A DNA stretch of 64,000 nucleotides from Paraglaciecola sp030730205 (GCF_052119645.1 NZ_JBGQOM010000003.1:124001-188000); one strand, 5' to 3'; shown: positions 18,418 through 27,392, counted from the first letter of the stretch. Numbers and translations are program-made. Notes: generated from the sequence alone by a model not told the origin.

Positions 18418-19014
18418 CTAGATGGGCTCTTTACGGATAAGAGCATTTAACCAGCTTTCATGGCTGCGCTCGGGGCGAATGTCGGGAGTTTGCCAACTTT
18501 TAAGTAGTTTAAGACGACTCTGAGTGGCCAGCAGCGTGTTTAATAATTCTTGGTTTAAATCAGTAAATAAACGGCCGTCTTGTTCGCGCTCTGCCGTGCC
18601 GTATTTAAACGATACGTACAGCACTGCGCTGGGCCGCATGGCCCGTTGTAAGCGGGCAAAAACGTCGGACAATTCTGCTTTGGCAACGTGTAACAGGCTG
18701 GCACAGCACCAAATACCGTCATATTGCTCTTGTGATTCTATTTGCTGAAAGGTTGTTAACTCAACCTTTTGCTGTAGGTTTATGCTGGCTATATTGACTA
18801 ATTCTTGGCTGGCATCAAAGGCGATAACGGTAAAACCCTGTTGTTTAAAGTAGCTGGCGTCACGCCCACTGCCGCAGCCAGCATCCAAAATATGGCCTTT
18901 AGGTTTTAGCAGCGGTAAAAATTCAGCGTACAAGGCAGACATATCCAGCAAAGCCGTAGACGCGGCAAAACTATCGGCATGTAGGTTGTAGTAATCGATT
19001 GTTTTATCGAACAT
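18418..19014 (-). CDS. Class I SAM-dependent methyltransferase
   Basis: This 198-residue Rossmann-fold methyltransferase carries the SAM-binding motif LDAGCGSGRD at ~42-51, an acidic residue in FDAS after strand 2, and the post-motif region CCASLLHV. It resembles small TehB/UbiE-type enzymes and lacks the catalytic motifs of cytosine or adenine DNA methyltransferases (no PC or DPPY motif is seen), so it need not modify DNA. It is first in the two-gene cassette with the HNH/S24 protein, and the tight spacing implies co-expression. The target (nucleic acid, small molecule or protein) is unknown. Confidence 0.8.
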   Translation of the reverse strand: MFDKTIDYYNLHADSFAASTALLDMSALYAEFLPLLKPKGHILDAGCGSGRDASYFKQQGFTVIAFDASQELVNIASINLQQKVELTTFQQIESQEQYDGIWCCASLLHVAKAELSDVFARLQRAMRPSAVLYVSFKYGTAEREQDGRLFTDLNQELLNTLLATQSRLKLLKSWQTPDIRPERSHESWLNALIRKEPI

Positions 19015-19267
19015 TATTCAGCTTTTGATAGCAACAGTTAACTAAATCTAACACGGCTGTTTACTGGGTATAAACTATTTATTGGCGATATCACTGTGAA
19101 ATAATCTAGCCCAGTATTTTACGCTCGACGCTAACTCAAAATCAGACTGTTTGTTGTTGAATGTTTCGGCCCTGAGTAACACGGTTACAAGGGCCTTGTA
19201 CTATTGGATGATTATCGCTGTTGATGGGCCGCCCAACAGGGGTTGGTATAGGGCGGTACAGATACTA

Positions 19268-21757
19268 TTATGCAGCAGGAATTTCATAAAAAGGCCGCTG
19301 ACTGGCCGGATAAATCGCTAGTTGGTCTAACACTATACCGGTTTGATTAAACGCTAAACGGATGGTGTGCAAACCTGGCTGCTTAACAGTAAAGGGTAAG
19401 CCTAGGTTTTGACTATTTCGCAATATATTGGTTTTCCATTCTTCGCTTCTGCCTTGGGTATTAAGCTTGCTACTGCTTAGTGCTTTACCGTTTATAACAA
19501 CGCTTACTTGATGATTAAAGTCATTCGCATGGGTGGGCAAAAAACGCAGTTCGAGCTGATAATCACCAGGCTCTTTGATATTGATGTCATATTCCAACCA
19601 AGGTTGTTGCTGCTCAAAATATTCCGCTTTAAATGGGCTTAATGTCATTGCTGCATTGCTGTAGCCCAGCCCTTGAACTGCCTGCCATTGCACCTTTGGC
19701 TGTTGAGAGTGTCGGGCATACTCTTTGGCGTTAAGATACACAGTTTGGCTTTTGTCTATTGTTTGCTCAGTGGCGCTTTTCACAAAATCAAAGGTAGGCG
19801 CGTGAAACACCGGTAGGTTTCGCGGGGCCATCGACATCATATATTGCCACTTACCTTGCGCTAACTGATTATAGTGTTCAGTTAATTGTTGTATCTGTGT
19901 ATAAGCTTGCAGAGCAGCTTGCTTATACACCTCGCGCTGTGTTGGCGATGCACTGTTGGCAAGGAGTTGTTGATATAAAAACTTGTTGTTCATCGCCGCG
20001 GCGGCCTGAACAGGATATGCCACTAGTTCAAACCAGGCGCTTTGCCGGTGTTGAGGAATACGTTTACCCAGCTTAGCAACTTGCTGTGTGAGCCGATGAT
20101 AAGCGCTAATACGCGTTTGTGCTTCTATGTCGCTAAATTCACTGATTTGCGTTTTTGTGGTGGGTTCGGTTTGACTCCAGCCCATGTATTCAGGTTTACG
20201 TAACATGGCCAAACGATAGTATTCGCTCATCATGTCACTCACTTCTTCAGCTACGGCGTCGCCAAACTCCCGCGCGGCCCAATTGCGTAAATGAGTGGCA
20301 ATACTTTCAGCGCTAATGCCTTCGATGTTCCAGGCTAAATCAAGAAAAAACTCTGTGGTGTATTCAGCCGGTTTGATATCTCCAACGTTAGCTATCCAAA
20401 TTTTGTCAGCGCCGTTTGCATAGGCTCGGGTCATTTCGTACCAAATAAGGCCTGGCTGTGTGGTACTTAACCACAAGTAATCATGGGGCCGCCCCCAATA
20501 ACTCAGATGATAATAAACGCCACTGCCGCCCGGTCTTTGCAGCTCAGCGCCTTCGCTTAAACGGCGGATGTAACCGTAGTTATCGTCGGTCCACATTAAG
20601 GTCACATCTTCAGGTACCTGTAAGCCGCCATCATATAGTGGCAGCACTTCTTTGTAGGGAATAAATACCTGCGGAATATCAGTGATAGGCTTGTTTAGGG
20701 TCGATGCCAGCATCTGACGCTGAGTACGCAAAATATCTTGTAATATGGCAATAGAGTCTGCTTGTGATTCGGCGCCTTCCATTTTGCTATCGTGCACGCC
20801 ACGCATACCCAAAGTCATCATGATCTGAGTATCGGTGCTTTTTACTTCTTCGATGCGTTGCTGCCAATAGGTATCCACTTTGGCCTTGTTGGTAAAGTAG
20901 TTATAGTCGCCTTGCGTGGCGTGATCCCACTCTGCTACGTTATTGCGTAGCATCGGTTCGGCATGAGAGCTGCCCACCACAATATGATACTTCGCCGCCA
21001 TTTGCGGATTTCCACTGACGGTAAAAAATCCTTCCGTACCTGGATGCATGGCAGGCCACACTGTGTTGGCTTTAAGGCGCAGCAGTAATTGGAATATTTT
21101 TTCGTAGGTGAGCGGGCCTATATTTGCTGAATCTGGATCGAAAGTTTTGGCTGCCCATGGTCGCAAGCCCCAGTCTTCATCATTTAAAAATACCCCACGA
21201 TATTGTACCGACGGGCCCTGAATTGTCTGAATATCAGCAAAATCCACAGTGAGGATTTTTTGCGGCGTAGGCGTAACATCGGCCCACCATTGCCAGGGTG
21301 ACACTCCCAAGCGTTCGGCTAGTTCAAATACCCCATAAACGGTACCGCGCACATCACTGCCAACGATGAGAAGATTTTTTGCACCAAGGGTGAAGGTAAA
21401 ATGTTCCCACTTGCCTTGTAAGCCTTGGTGCTGGTCACGGGGTAAATTTGCATGCTGCACTATGTCATCATTTAGCTGACCTATCAGTACGCCTTCTGCT
21501 GGCATCTGTTTCACTTGATTTAAGGTTGGACGACGCCCAGTGATGGTATGGATATCGTCAAGCAATTGATTAACCGCCCACTTAATGAGCGGGTCAGCCT
21601 CGTTATCAATGTAAAACTCGCTCACCTGCTGTAAGCCGACAAACTCAAATGTAGTTGGCGGTTTAGTTGCCTTATGTTGAGCAAACACCGATAAAAAAGG
21701 TAAATAACAACAGGCAAAAATTAGCAGACATATGGGCTTAAAATAGGTTTGATTCAT
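19268..21757 (-). CDS. GH115 alpha-glucuronidase-like enzyme
   Basis: This 829-residue exported protein (signal peptide ending LSVFA) has typical GH115 sequence. It starts with an N-terminal domain (LLIVGSDVRGTVYGVFELAE), then the barrel with QYRGVFLNDEDWGLRPWA, LKANTVWPAMHPGTEGFF, MMTLGMRGVHDSKM, LMWTDDNYGYIRRL and WIANVGDIKPAEYTTEF, followed by a helical region and a C-terminal beta-sandwich (~670-829). GH115 removes glucuronic acid or its 4-O-methyl form from polysaccharides such as glucuronoxylan and arabinogalactan. Here the partners suggest GlcA side groups on a rhamnose-containing glycan. It starts 6 bp after the GH43-like gene. Confidence 0.92.
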   Translation of the reverse strand: MNQTYFKPICLLIFACCYLPFLSVFAQHKATKPPTTFEFVGLQQVSEFYIDNEADPLIKWAVNQLLDDIHTITGRRPTLNQVKQMPAEGVLIGQLNDDIVQHANLPRDQHQGLQGKWEHFTFTLGAKNLLIVGSDVRGTVYGVFELAERLGVSPWQWWADVTPTPQKILTVDFADIQTIQGPSVQYRGVFLNDEDWGLRPWAAKTFDPDSANIGPLTYEKIFQLLLRLKANTVWPAMHPGTEGFFTVSGNPQMAAKYHIVVGSSHAEPMLRNNVAEWDHATQGDYNYFTNKAKVDTYWQQRIEEVKSTDTQIMMTLGMRGVHDSKMEGAESQADSIAILQDILRTQRQMLASTLNKPITDIPQVFIPYKEVLPLYDGGLQVPEDVTLMWTDDNYGYIRRLSEGAELQRPGGSGVYYHLSYWGRPHDYLWLSTTQPGLIWYEMTRAYANGADKIWIANVGDIKPAEYTTEFFLDLAWNIEGISAESIATHLRNWAAREFGDAVAEEVSDMMSEYYRLAMLRKPEYMGWSQTEPTTKTQISEFSDIEAQTRISAYHRLTQQVAKLGKRIPQHRQSAWFELVAYPVQAAAAMNNKFLYQQLLANSASPTQREVYKQAALQAYTQIQQLTEHYNQLAQGKWQYMMSMAPRNLPVFHAPTFDFVKSATEQTIDKSQTVYLNAKEYARHSQQPKVQWQAVQGLGYSNAAMTLSPFKAEYFEQQQPWLEYDINIKEPGDYQLELRFLPTHANDFNHQVSVVINGKALSSSKLNTQGRSEEWKTNILRNSQNLGLPFTVKQPGLHTIRLAFNQTGIVLDQLAIYPASQRPFYEIPAA

Positions 21758-21763
21758 TGATAG

Positions 21764-22720
21764 TTACCTAAGCTGTTGCAATGCGTTGAACTGGACTGCG
21801 GACACACGCAAAGCTGAGCCATGACGACTCCCTTCAGGCATGACTAAGTGCTCAGACACATTTTGCCACTGCTGAAAATCTTTGGTGTACATAGCGCCAT
21901 AACGATGCTCTGTGTATTGGTCAAAATAAACGTAGTGACCTTCATGGGTTGTTAACATGGTGGGGCCTTCAACACATGTGTCTTTGGGCGAAAATGGAAT
22001 TGCATTGAGGAGCCAAGGCCCCTCCATGGATGGGCCAGTTGCCATTAACATATTTTTTGCCGGCGGATAGCGCGTTTCATCTTTGACGATCATCACATAA
22101 TCGTTAGCAACCTTGGCAATGGTGGCATCGATGACGTTGAAATCAGGCTGATAAAAAAGTTTTGTGGGGGTGTAGTGCGTAAAATCTTGGGTGGTGGTTG
22201 CGTATATACGGTGATCCCAGCCTTTGTCTGCACTCGCTTCTGTTTGCGGATAAGTACCAGGTATCGTTGATGCCCAGTAAATGAAATATTGTTGTGTTAA
22301 CTCATCCCAGGTTATTTCTGGTGCCCACGCATTGCGGGCAGTAGGAAAGTCAGCCATAACAGCGAGGTATTGTTGTGCAGACCAATGAATAAGATCGCTA
22401 GAGTGCGCAAGGCCGATGCCCTTATCTTCCCATCCGGTGGTCCATACCATGTGAAAGATATTATCGGGGCCAAGAATAATGCATGGATCTCGCAGCAACT
22501 TGCCACCAATTTGCGGGGTTAATACGCTTTGCTCATTATTTAAAGCCTGCCATACCAAGCCATCATGACTGTAGGCTAGGTGCAAGCCATCCTCGCCATT
22601 ACCGCGAAAAGACGAAAATAAATACACATCATCGGCCGGTAAGCGCTGATCGTGTTTTCCACAAGCGAACAACACCTGTATGGCCACCAAAAGTGTGGCA
22701 AAACGCAATATCTTAGCCAT
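21764..22720 (-). CDS. GH43-like lipoprotein glycosidase
   Basis: This 318-residue protein has a lipoprotein-like leader (LLVAIQVLFAC, with Phe at an unusual lipobox position) and a five-bladed propeller: YLFSSFRG, LLRDPCIILGPDNIFHMVWT, NAWAPEITWDE, NVIDATIAKV and CVEGPTML, matching the positions of the GH43/beta-fructosidase superfamily base, modulator and acid. The substrate is not predictable. The start ATG at 22720 has GGAAG upstream; the longer frame would run through a terminator-like hairpin at 22742-22770. It forms a pair with GH115 downstream. Confidence 0.72.
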   Translation of the reverse strand: MAKILRFATLLVAIQVLFACGKHDQRLPADDVYLFSSFRGNGEDGLHLAYSHDGLVWQALNNEQSVLTPQIGGKLLRDPCIILGPDNIFHMVWTTGWEDKGIGLAHSSDLIHWSAQQYLAVMADFPTARNAWAPEITWDELTQQYFIYWASTIPGTYPQTEASADKGWDHRIYATTTQDFTHYTPTKLFYQPDFNVIDATIAKVANDYVMIVKDETRYPPAKNMLMATGPSMEGPWLLNAIPFSPKDTCVEGPTMLTTHEGHYVYFDQYTEHRYGAMYTKDFQQWQNVSEHLVMPEGSRHGSALRVSAVQFNALQQLR

Positions 22721-22741
22721 TTTCACTTCCGTTCTGCTGAT

Positions 22742-22770
22742 AAAAAAAGGCTGACGAAAAGCCAGCCTTT
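22742..22770 (-). terminator. Intrinsic terminator/attenuator after rhaI
   Basis: Read on the minus strand, AAAGGCTGGC pairs with GTCAGCCTTT around a 5-base loop (10-bp stem with one G-U), followed by a run of seven T residues that includes the end of the stem. It begins 26 nt after the rhaI stop codon and ends just before the GH43-like gene. It should separate rhaEW-rhaI from the glycosidase pair, fully or by partial read-through. Confidence 0.8.
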
Positions 22771-22795
22771 GACAGGACACATTGAACAAAACGCT

Positions 22796-24085
22796 TTACA
22801 CAATACCTGAGGTATTACCGCCCGTTGAAGGACGTGATTTGGCGACTAACTGGCGATAACCGGACTGACGATAGGTGGCAATCGGTTCAATCGCGCCGCC
22901 AGCCCGATAACGTGCCATGGCCAATATGGGTGACACGTCTAAGTTAAAGGCTTTTTTAAGTTCGTTGCTGGCCATGATGGCATCGTTGGCAGTTTGATGG
23001 CCGTAAAGTGCGTCACGGTCAATCAATAGTGCTTTAACATACGAGCGTTGTACTTCAGCAGCAGAGTTAATCAAACTTTCAATTGGATCGGTGACATTGT
23101 GTGATTGATCCAACATGTAAGCCGGAGCAAAGCCTTCTTGCTGGCGGGCTTCGGCATCCACTAATTCATTGAAAATCAAGAATTGCTGATAGGGATGCAA
23201 CGAGCCACTGTCGAGATCATCATCGCCGTATTTACTGTCGTTAAAATGGAATCCACCCAACTTTTTAAACTGGATCAGGCGCGATACTATCATTTCAATA
23301 TTGACGTTTGGCGCGTGGTGGCCTAGGTCAACCAACGATTTACACTTAGGTCCAAGCTCCATGGCGGCTAAGATATTGCTGCCCCAGTCTTGAATAACCG
23401 TTGAGTAAAACGCCGGTTCAAACATCTTGTGTTCGATATGCATTTCCCAGTCTGAGGGTAACTCAGCATAAATCTTTTTCATACTTTCTAAATAGCGCTC
23501 AAAAGAACGTTGAAAATGCTGCTGACCAGGATGGTTTGAGCCATCACCCACCCACACCGTTAAACTCTTAGCGCCTAACGCTTGCCCCCATTTGATGACA
23601 TCAAGGTTATGTTCAATTGCTTGTTGGCGCGTTGCTGCATCAGTATGACTTAAACTACCAAATTTATAAGAATGAGCCTGACCTTGTTGATCTTGAAAGG
23701 TATTTGAATTGACCGCAATCCATGACAAACCAAATTCATCAGACTTCTGTTTTAACTCACTGAAATCATCTACACAATCCCAAGGAAAATGCGGCGAAAC
23801 ACTGTCAGTGCAGGCCGACATATCGTTAATTACTGCACAGTCTTCTAGTTTTTCATAGATGTTGCGCGGCTCGCCCACTCCTGGAAAACGCGCAAAGCGC
23901 GTACCACCAGTGCCCGTACCCCATGAAGGCACGGCAATTTGGAATTTTTCGGCCGCCGCCGTGACGGTTTCAATATCAATACCACTGCGTGATAACTTTT
24001 CACCCAAATACGAGAAATCTTTGTTTAAATCATCGATATGGCGTTGGTTTTGCTCTTCAATAAAACTTTTTTCAATTCTTTGCAT
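22796..24085 (-). CDS. rhaI: L-rhamnose isomerase RhaI
   Basis: This 429-residue TIM-barrel enzyme is of the RhaI type found in rhizobia, Pseudomonas and Gram-positives rather than the E. coli RhaA type. It converts L-rhamnose to L-rhamnulose. Motifs include VPSWGTGTGGTRFARFPG near the start, KSLTVWVGDGSNHPGQ, the metal-site region HIEHKMFEPAFY, DLGHHAPNVNIE and HFNDSKYGDDDLDSG. The ATG at 24085 has AGGA 10 bases upstream; a GTG two codons earlier is possible. The gene lies 16 bp after rhaEW and they surely share a transcript. A strong hairpin follows it. Confidence 0.92.
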   Translation of the reverse strand: MQRIEKSFIEEQNQRHIDDLNKDFSYLGEKLSRSGIDIETVTAAAEKFQIAVPSWGTGTGGTRFARFPGVGEPRNIYEKLEDCAVINDMSACTDSVSPHFPWDCVDDFSELKQKSDEFGLSWIAVNSNTFQDQQGQAHSYKFGSLSHTDAATRQQAIEHNLDVIKWGQALGAKSLTVWVGDGSNHPGQQHFQRSFERYLESMKKIYAELPSDWEMHIEHKMFEPAFYSTVIQDWGSNILAAMELGPKCKSLVDLGHHAPNVNIEMIVSRLIQFKKLGGFHFNDSKYGDDDLDSGSLHPYQQFLIFNELVDAEARQQEGFAPAYMLDQSHNVTDPIESLINSAAEVQRSYVKALLIDRDALYGHQTANDAIMASNELKKAFNLDVSPILAMARYRAGGAIEPIATYRQSGYRQLVAKSRPSTGGNTSGIV

Positions 24086-24101
24086 GTTCACTTATTCCTA
24101 A

Positions 24102-26294
24102 TTAACGTAAGAAGGCTTCATGTAAGCCACCATCTACGCTTATGACTTGACCGGTTGTTTTGCTTAATTGCCCTGAAATTAATAAATAGGCAGCTTCAGC
24201 TTGGTCTGCTGGGGTAATAGCTTGCTTGGTTAAGGTACGCTGCGCATAAAAATTGGCTAATTTAGTGCGTAGGGCGTCTGTGTCTTCGCTTTCTTCAAAG
24301 GCAATATTGTATTTACTGAGTGAAGAAATCACGCGATCTCGAGGAAACATGGTACTTCCTTGCACAACAGTTGCGGGTGCAAGGGCGTTGACGTTAACAA
24401 GAGGTGCAAAACTCACGGCCAACTCGCGCACTAAATGGTTTGCTGCTGCCTTACTGGTATCGTAGGCCAATGAGCCTTTTTTCGAAACGGCCGCATTAAC
24501 GCTGGTGGTAAGCACCATAGAGCCTTTCATATTTTGACGCTGCCAAATGTGATTTGCTTCAGACCCAACAACATACCCGCCTTTGACGTTAACCCCAAAA
24601 CTCAAATCAAAAATTTGGTCATTTTTGGTGTAATCATCGCCTTCAGCAATAAAGACGCCTGCGGTGACAATCACATTATCAATACCGCCATAAGCCAAAA
24701 TGACTTGGTCGAACATCGCTTTAACGCTTTCGCGCTTGGTAATGTCAACACCCAGCGCAATGGCGGGGCCACAACTTGAAATACCTGAACCAGCCACCCC
24801 AATGCCTTGCCCGTATTTTGCCGTCAACTCAGCGGCTGTCACTTCAGCTGCCTCGGTACGTAAGTCAGCGCAAACCACATGAGCGCCTTCTTTTGCTACG
24901 CGATGTGCGGTTTCTTTTCCAATCCCGTCACCTGCGCCAATCACCACAACCACGTTTCGGGCTAAGGGGTTTTCTGCAGGCATGCGTTGTAACTTGGCTT
25001 CTTCTAAAGCCCAATATTCAATATCAAAGGCTTCTTGTACGGGTAAAGCGGTATATTCACTAATGGCTTCAGCGCCACGCATCACCTCAATGGCACAGTT
25101 ATAAAATTCAGCAGTAACCCGAGATTCACTTTTGTTTTTACCCCATGCAATTAAACCTACACCCGGAATTAACACCACCGTAGGGCTGGGGTCACGCATG
25201 GCGGGAGAGTCATCGCGTTTACACTGATTATAGTATTCGGCATAGTCGTCACGATACTGTGCCAAACCAGCTTTAAAGTTGGCGACTAGGGTATCGAAAC
25301 TGTCATTTTGTGGATCAAATTCAACCAACAGTGGTTTAATTTTAGTGCGAAGAAAATGGTCAGGGCACGAGGTGCCTAAGGCAGCAAGTCGTTTGGCATC
25401 ATGACTATTTACAAAACGTAAGGTGGTATCATCGGTTTGCACCGTACCAATAAACTTCACTTTATCTGACAACAAACCACGAGCTACTGGCAAAAACTCC
25501 ACTAATAAGGCATTCCGCTGTGTGACGCTCATGCTTTGGTATTTTTGCCCACCAAAGGTCTGTTCGCCTTTGTCGTGTTGTTCAATGTAGCGAGCGGCTG
25601 TTTCGATTACCCACAAAGAGGTTTCGTAACATGACTTACTTTCTGATGACCAGTTAGTATGGCCATGCTGGCCCAGTAAAATACCTTCAATTTGTGGATT
25701 AGCGGCATAGGCGTCTTCACATACCTTGGCAGCTTCCCAACCAGGGCGCATCCACGGCACATACGCTAACTTACCACCCCAAATTTTGGCGGTTAAGGCT
25801 TCTTGGTCTTTACAAGATGCCACAGCGATGACGGCATTTGGATGTAAATGATCGATATGCTTTTCAGAAATCATCGAATGCAAGGGCGTATCAATAGAAG
25901 AGGCACGGGGGTTCAAACAAAAATTACAATGTTTAAACATGCCCACCATGGCGTCTTCGCCAGCCGATTTGTAGCCTTTTTCTGGCAAGCTTTGATAAAT
26001 GGTGTCTAGGGAATGTAATTTGTCTTCGTATAAAGAAGAAAAATTTTCTTTTTTCGAGGTACGTAAGTCACCCCCTGAGCCTTTTACCCAGAGCACTTCT
26101 ACTTGCTCACCTGTTAAAGGATCGGTTTCCATCAATTTTGCTGAGGTATTACCACCACCCGTATTAGTAATACGCTGGTCTTCTCCTAATTTATTAGAGC
26201 GATAGACCAAGTTTTCTACTGGCTCGAGTTTGTCTGCGACTTCATCTTCCCAAAGATACTTTACGTGTCTAAATTCGCTTGGTTGGTATGCCAT
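24102..26294 (-). CDS. rhaEW: Bifunctional rhamnulose-1-phosphate aldolase/lactaldehyde dehydrogenase RhaEW
   Basis: This 730-residue fusion has an N-terminal class II aldolase domain (~1-420: TNTGGGNTSAKL, WVKGSGGDLRTS, HPNAVIA, GQHGHTNW) that splits rhamnulose-1-phosphate into dihydroxyacetone phosphate and lactaldehyde. A C-terminal short-chain dehydrogenase (~450-730) follows, with VVVIGAGDGIGKE for NAD binding, the active-site TSVNAAVSKKGSLAYDTSKAA and the family ending QVISVDGGLHEAFLR; it oxidizes lactaldehyde to lactate. B. subtilis YuxG/RhaEW has the same arrangement. Start ATG 26294 has AGGA eight bases upstream; the frame extends to 26345 without signal. It is the first gene of the rhaEW-rhaI unit and has phased boxes upstream. 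Confidence 0.92.
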   Translation of the reverse strand: MAYQPSEFRHVKYLWEDEVADKLEPVENLVYRSNKLGEDQRITNTGGGNTSAKLMETDPLTGEQVEVLWVKGSGGDLRTSKKENFSSLYEDKLHSLDTIYQSLPEKGYKSAGEDAMVGMFKHCNFCLNPRASSIDTPLHSMISEKHIDHLHPNAVIAVASCKDQEALTAKIWGGKLAYVPWMRPGWEAAKVCEDAYAANPQIEGILLGQHGHTNWSSESKSCYETSLWVIETAARYIEQHDKGEQTFGGQKYQSMSVTQRNALLVEFLPVARGLLSDKVKFIGTVQTDDTTLRFVNSHDAKRLAALGTSCPDHFLRTKIKPLLVEFDPQNDSFDTLVANFKAGLAQYRDDYAEYYNQCKRDDSPAMRDPSPTVVLIPGVGLIAWGKNKSESRVTAEFYNCAIEVMRGAEAISEYTALPVQEAFDIEYWALEEAKLQRMPAENPLARNVVVVIGAGDGIGKETAHRVAKEGAHVVCADLRTEAAEVTAAELTAKYGQGIGVAGSGISSCGPAIALGVDITKRESVKAMFDQVILAYGGIDNVIVTAGVFIAEGDDYTKNDQIFDLSFGVNVKGGYVVGSEANHIWQRQNMKGSMVLTTSVNAAVSKKGSLAYDTSKAAANHLVRELAVSFAPLVNVNALAPATVVQGSTMFPRDRVISSLSKYNIAFEESEDTDALRTKLANFYAQRTLTKQAITPADQAEAAYLLISGQLSKTTGQVISVDGGLHEAFLR

Positions 26295-26606
26295 TGATGA
26301 TTCCTGATTGCTAGGGCTAAAAATAACGTGCATAAAAAATAACACAATACATTAACAATCAATATACATCTGATTTAATCTTTGTCAATCATATTCAATC
26401 ACTGAATGACGATTTTATGCTGAAAATGAAAATTATGAATCAGGCAGCAAAGCCTAGGCTAGCCATCAGACTCAAAGAGTGAGGACAAACATGACTGCAA
26501 AGAATTGAGTAAACAGCAAAAGCCCTGAGCCACCAACATCAGATGATAGGTTGGTGGCCAACAGAAAGGGGTAACTCGCTATGGAGTTGTGAGAGGGTTT
26601 AGATGC
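26295..26606. other. Gene-free region between rhaEW and the DeoR gene
   Basis: The rhaEW side carries the phased operator array (26356-26401). The rest (26402-26606) has no recognisable gene or RNA. A weak inverted repeat containing CCACCAAC and GTTGGTGG lies near 26531-26555 and may be a terminator for the minus-strand regulator gene that ends at 26607. Confidence 0.5.
26356..26401 (-). promoter_or_regulatory. Five helically phased half-sites upstream of rhaEW-rhaI
   Basis: CAATCA-like hexamers start at 26356 (CAATCA), 26366 (ACATCT), 26376 (TAATCT), 26386 (CAATCA) and 26396 (CAATCA), with ATC falling exactly every 10 bp. The last two lie in the 17-bp string shared with 375-391. DeoR-family regulators such as IolR are known to bind tandem repeats one turn apart, which fits the DeoR-type gene just upstream. 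Binding itself is inference. Confidence 0.6.
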
Positions 26607-27392
26607 TTAATCTGAAGCTTCAACAATGATAACTTCAATGCCTTCACGCTTAAAAATGGCGAGAATTTCTGGGTCGGCATGGCTGTCGGTTATCACAATA
26701 TCCACGTCACTTAGGGCACTAAAGATTAAATTGCCTTTGATGCCTATTTTAGAACTATCAGCCAATACAATTAGTTTTTCCGCGCGCTTGCGCAGTTTTT
26801 GCTCTGCTCTTATAAGAAGCGGATCGGTCTCCATCACGCCATATTCGCTTATACCTGGCGTACCCATGAACATTTTACTGCCGTGATAATTCTGGATAGT
26901 GTCGTTTTCAAAAGCACTCAAGATGATGCTTTGTTTACGGTAAATTTCACCGCCCGGCAAGGTAATCTGATTGTCGCTGTTTTCTAGTAACTCTTGCGCT
27001 AATACAAAAGAGTTAGTCAAAATATTCATGCGCCGCTGGCGTAAAAACTCTGCCATCATATAGGTAGAACTGCCACCATTGATGATGATGGATTCATCGT
27101 CAGCGCATAACTCAACGGCTTTTTGCGCTATGCGGCGTTTTGTATTGGGATGGCGTTCTTTGGCGGCTAAAAAAGCACTACCAGAGATTTTCCGAACGAC
27201 TTTGTCTTTTGCTGCAAGGACTTCGGCGCCGCCACGAATTTTCTTGATTTGTTTGGTTTCGGCCAGTTTATTTAAATCACGTCGAATGGTCGCTTCAGAG
27301 GAGTTGAGTTGTTCACACAACACTTTAACACTGGCAAAGGTATTTTCTTCAAGCAAATCTAAAATAAGCTGTTGGCGCTGTTTTTCTAACAT
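26607..27392 (-). CDS. DeoR-family transcriptional regulator of the rhamnose locus
   Basis: This 261-residue protein has an N-terminal winged helix-turn-helix (residues ~3-55: RQQLILDLLEENTFASVKVL, then SSEATIRRDLNKLAE and KKIRGGAEV) and a C-terminal DeoR sensor domain of the ribose-5-phosphate-isomerase-like fold (INGGSSTYMMAEFL, ITLPGGEIYR, DSSKIGIKGNL). Such sensors bind phosphorylated sugar intermediates; rhamnulose-1-phosphate would be a natural ligand here. The start at 27392 has GGAG eight bases upstream. It lies between the kinase and rhaEW, on the same strand, with an 11-bp inverted repeat of the operator core in its own promoter region, suggesting autoregulation. Confidence 0.87.
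   Translation of the reverse strand: MLEKQRQQLILDLLEENTFASVKVLCEQLNSSEATIRRDLNKLAETKQIKKIRGGAEVLAAKDKVVRKISGSAFLAAKERHPNTKRRIAQKAVELCADDESIIINGGSSTYMMAEFLRQRRMNILTNSFVLAQELLENSDNQITLPGGEIYRKQSIILSAFENDTIQNYHGSKMFMGTPGISEYGVMETDPLLIRAEQKLRKRAEKLIVLADSSKIGIKGNLIFSALSDVDIVITDSHADPEILAIFKREGIEVIIVEASD

Noticed and set aside
18970..19150. LexA (SOS) box upstream of the methyltransferase
   Set aside because: CTGT words occur but no CTGT-N8-ACAG arrangement was found, so SOS control at the transcription level is not supported.
16422..19267. HNH cassette as a recent genomic island with attachment sites
   Set aside because: No integrase, transposase, tRNA or flanking direct repeat was seen; acquisition is possible but not supported by boundary evidence.
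26356..26401. Possible CRISPR-like or satellite repeat because of regular spacing
   Set aside because: Units are six bases with a 10-bp period and only a few copies; no spacers or cas genes exist. An operator array explains it better.
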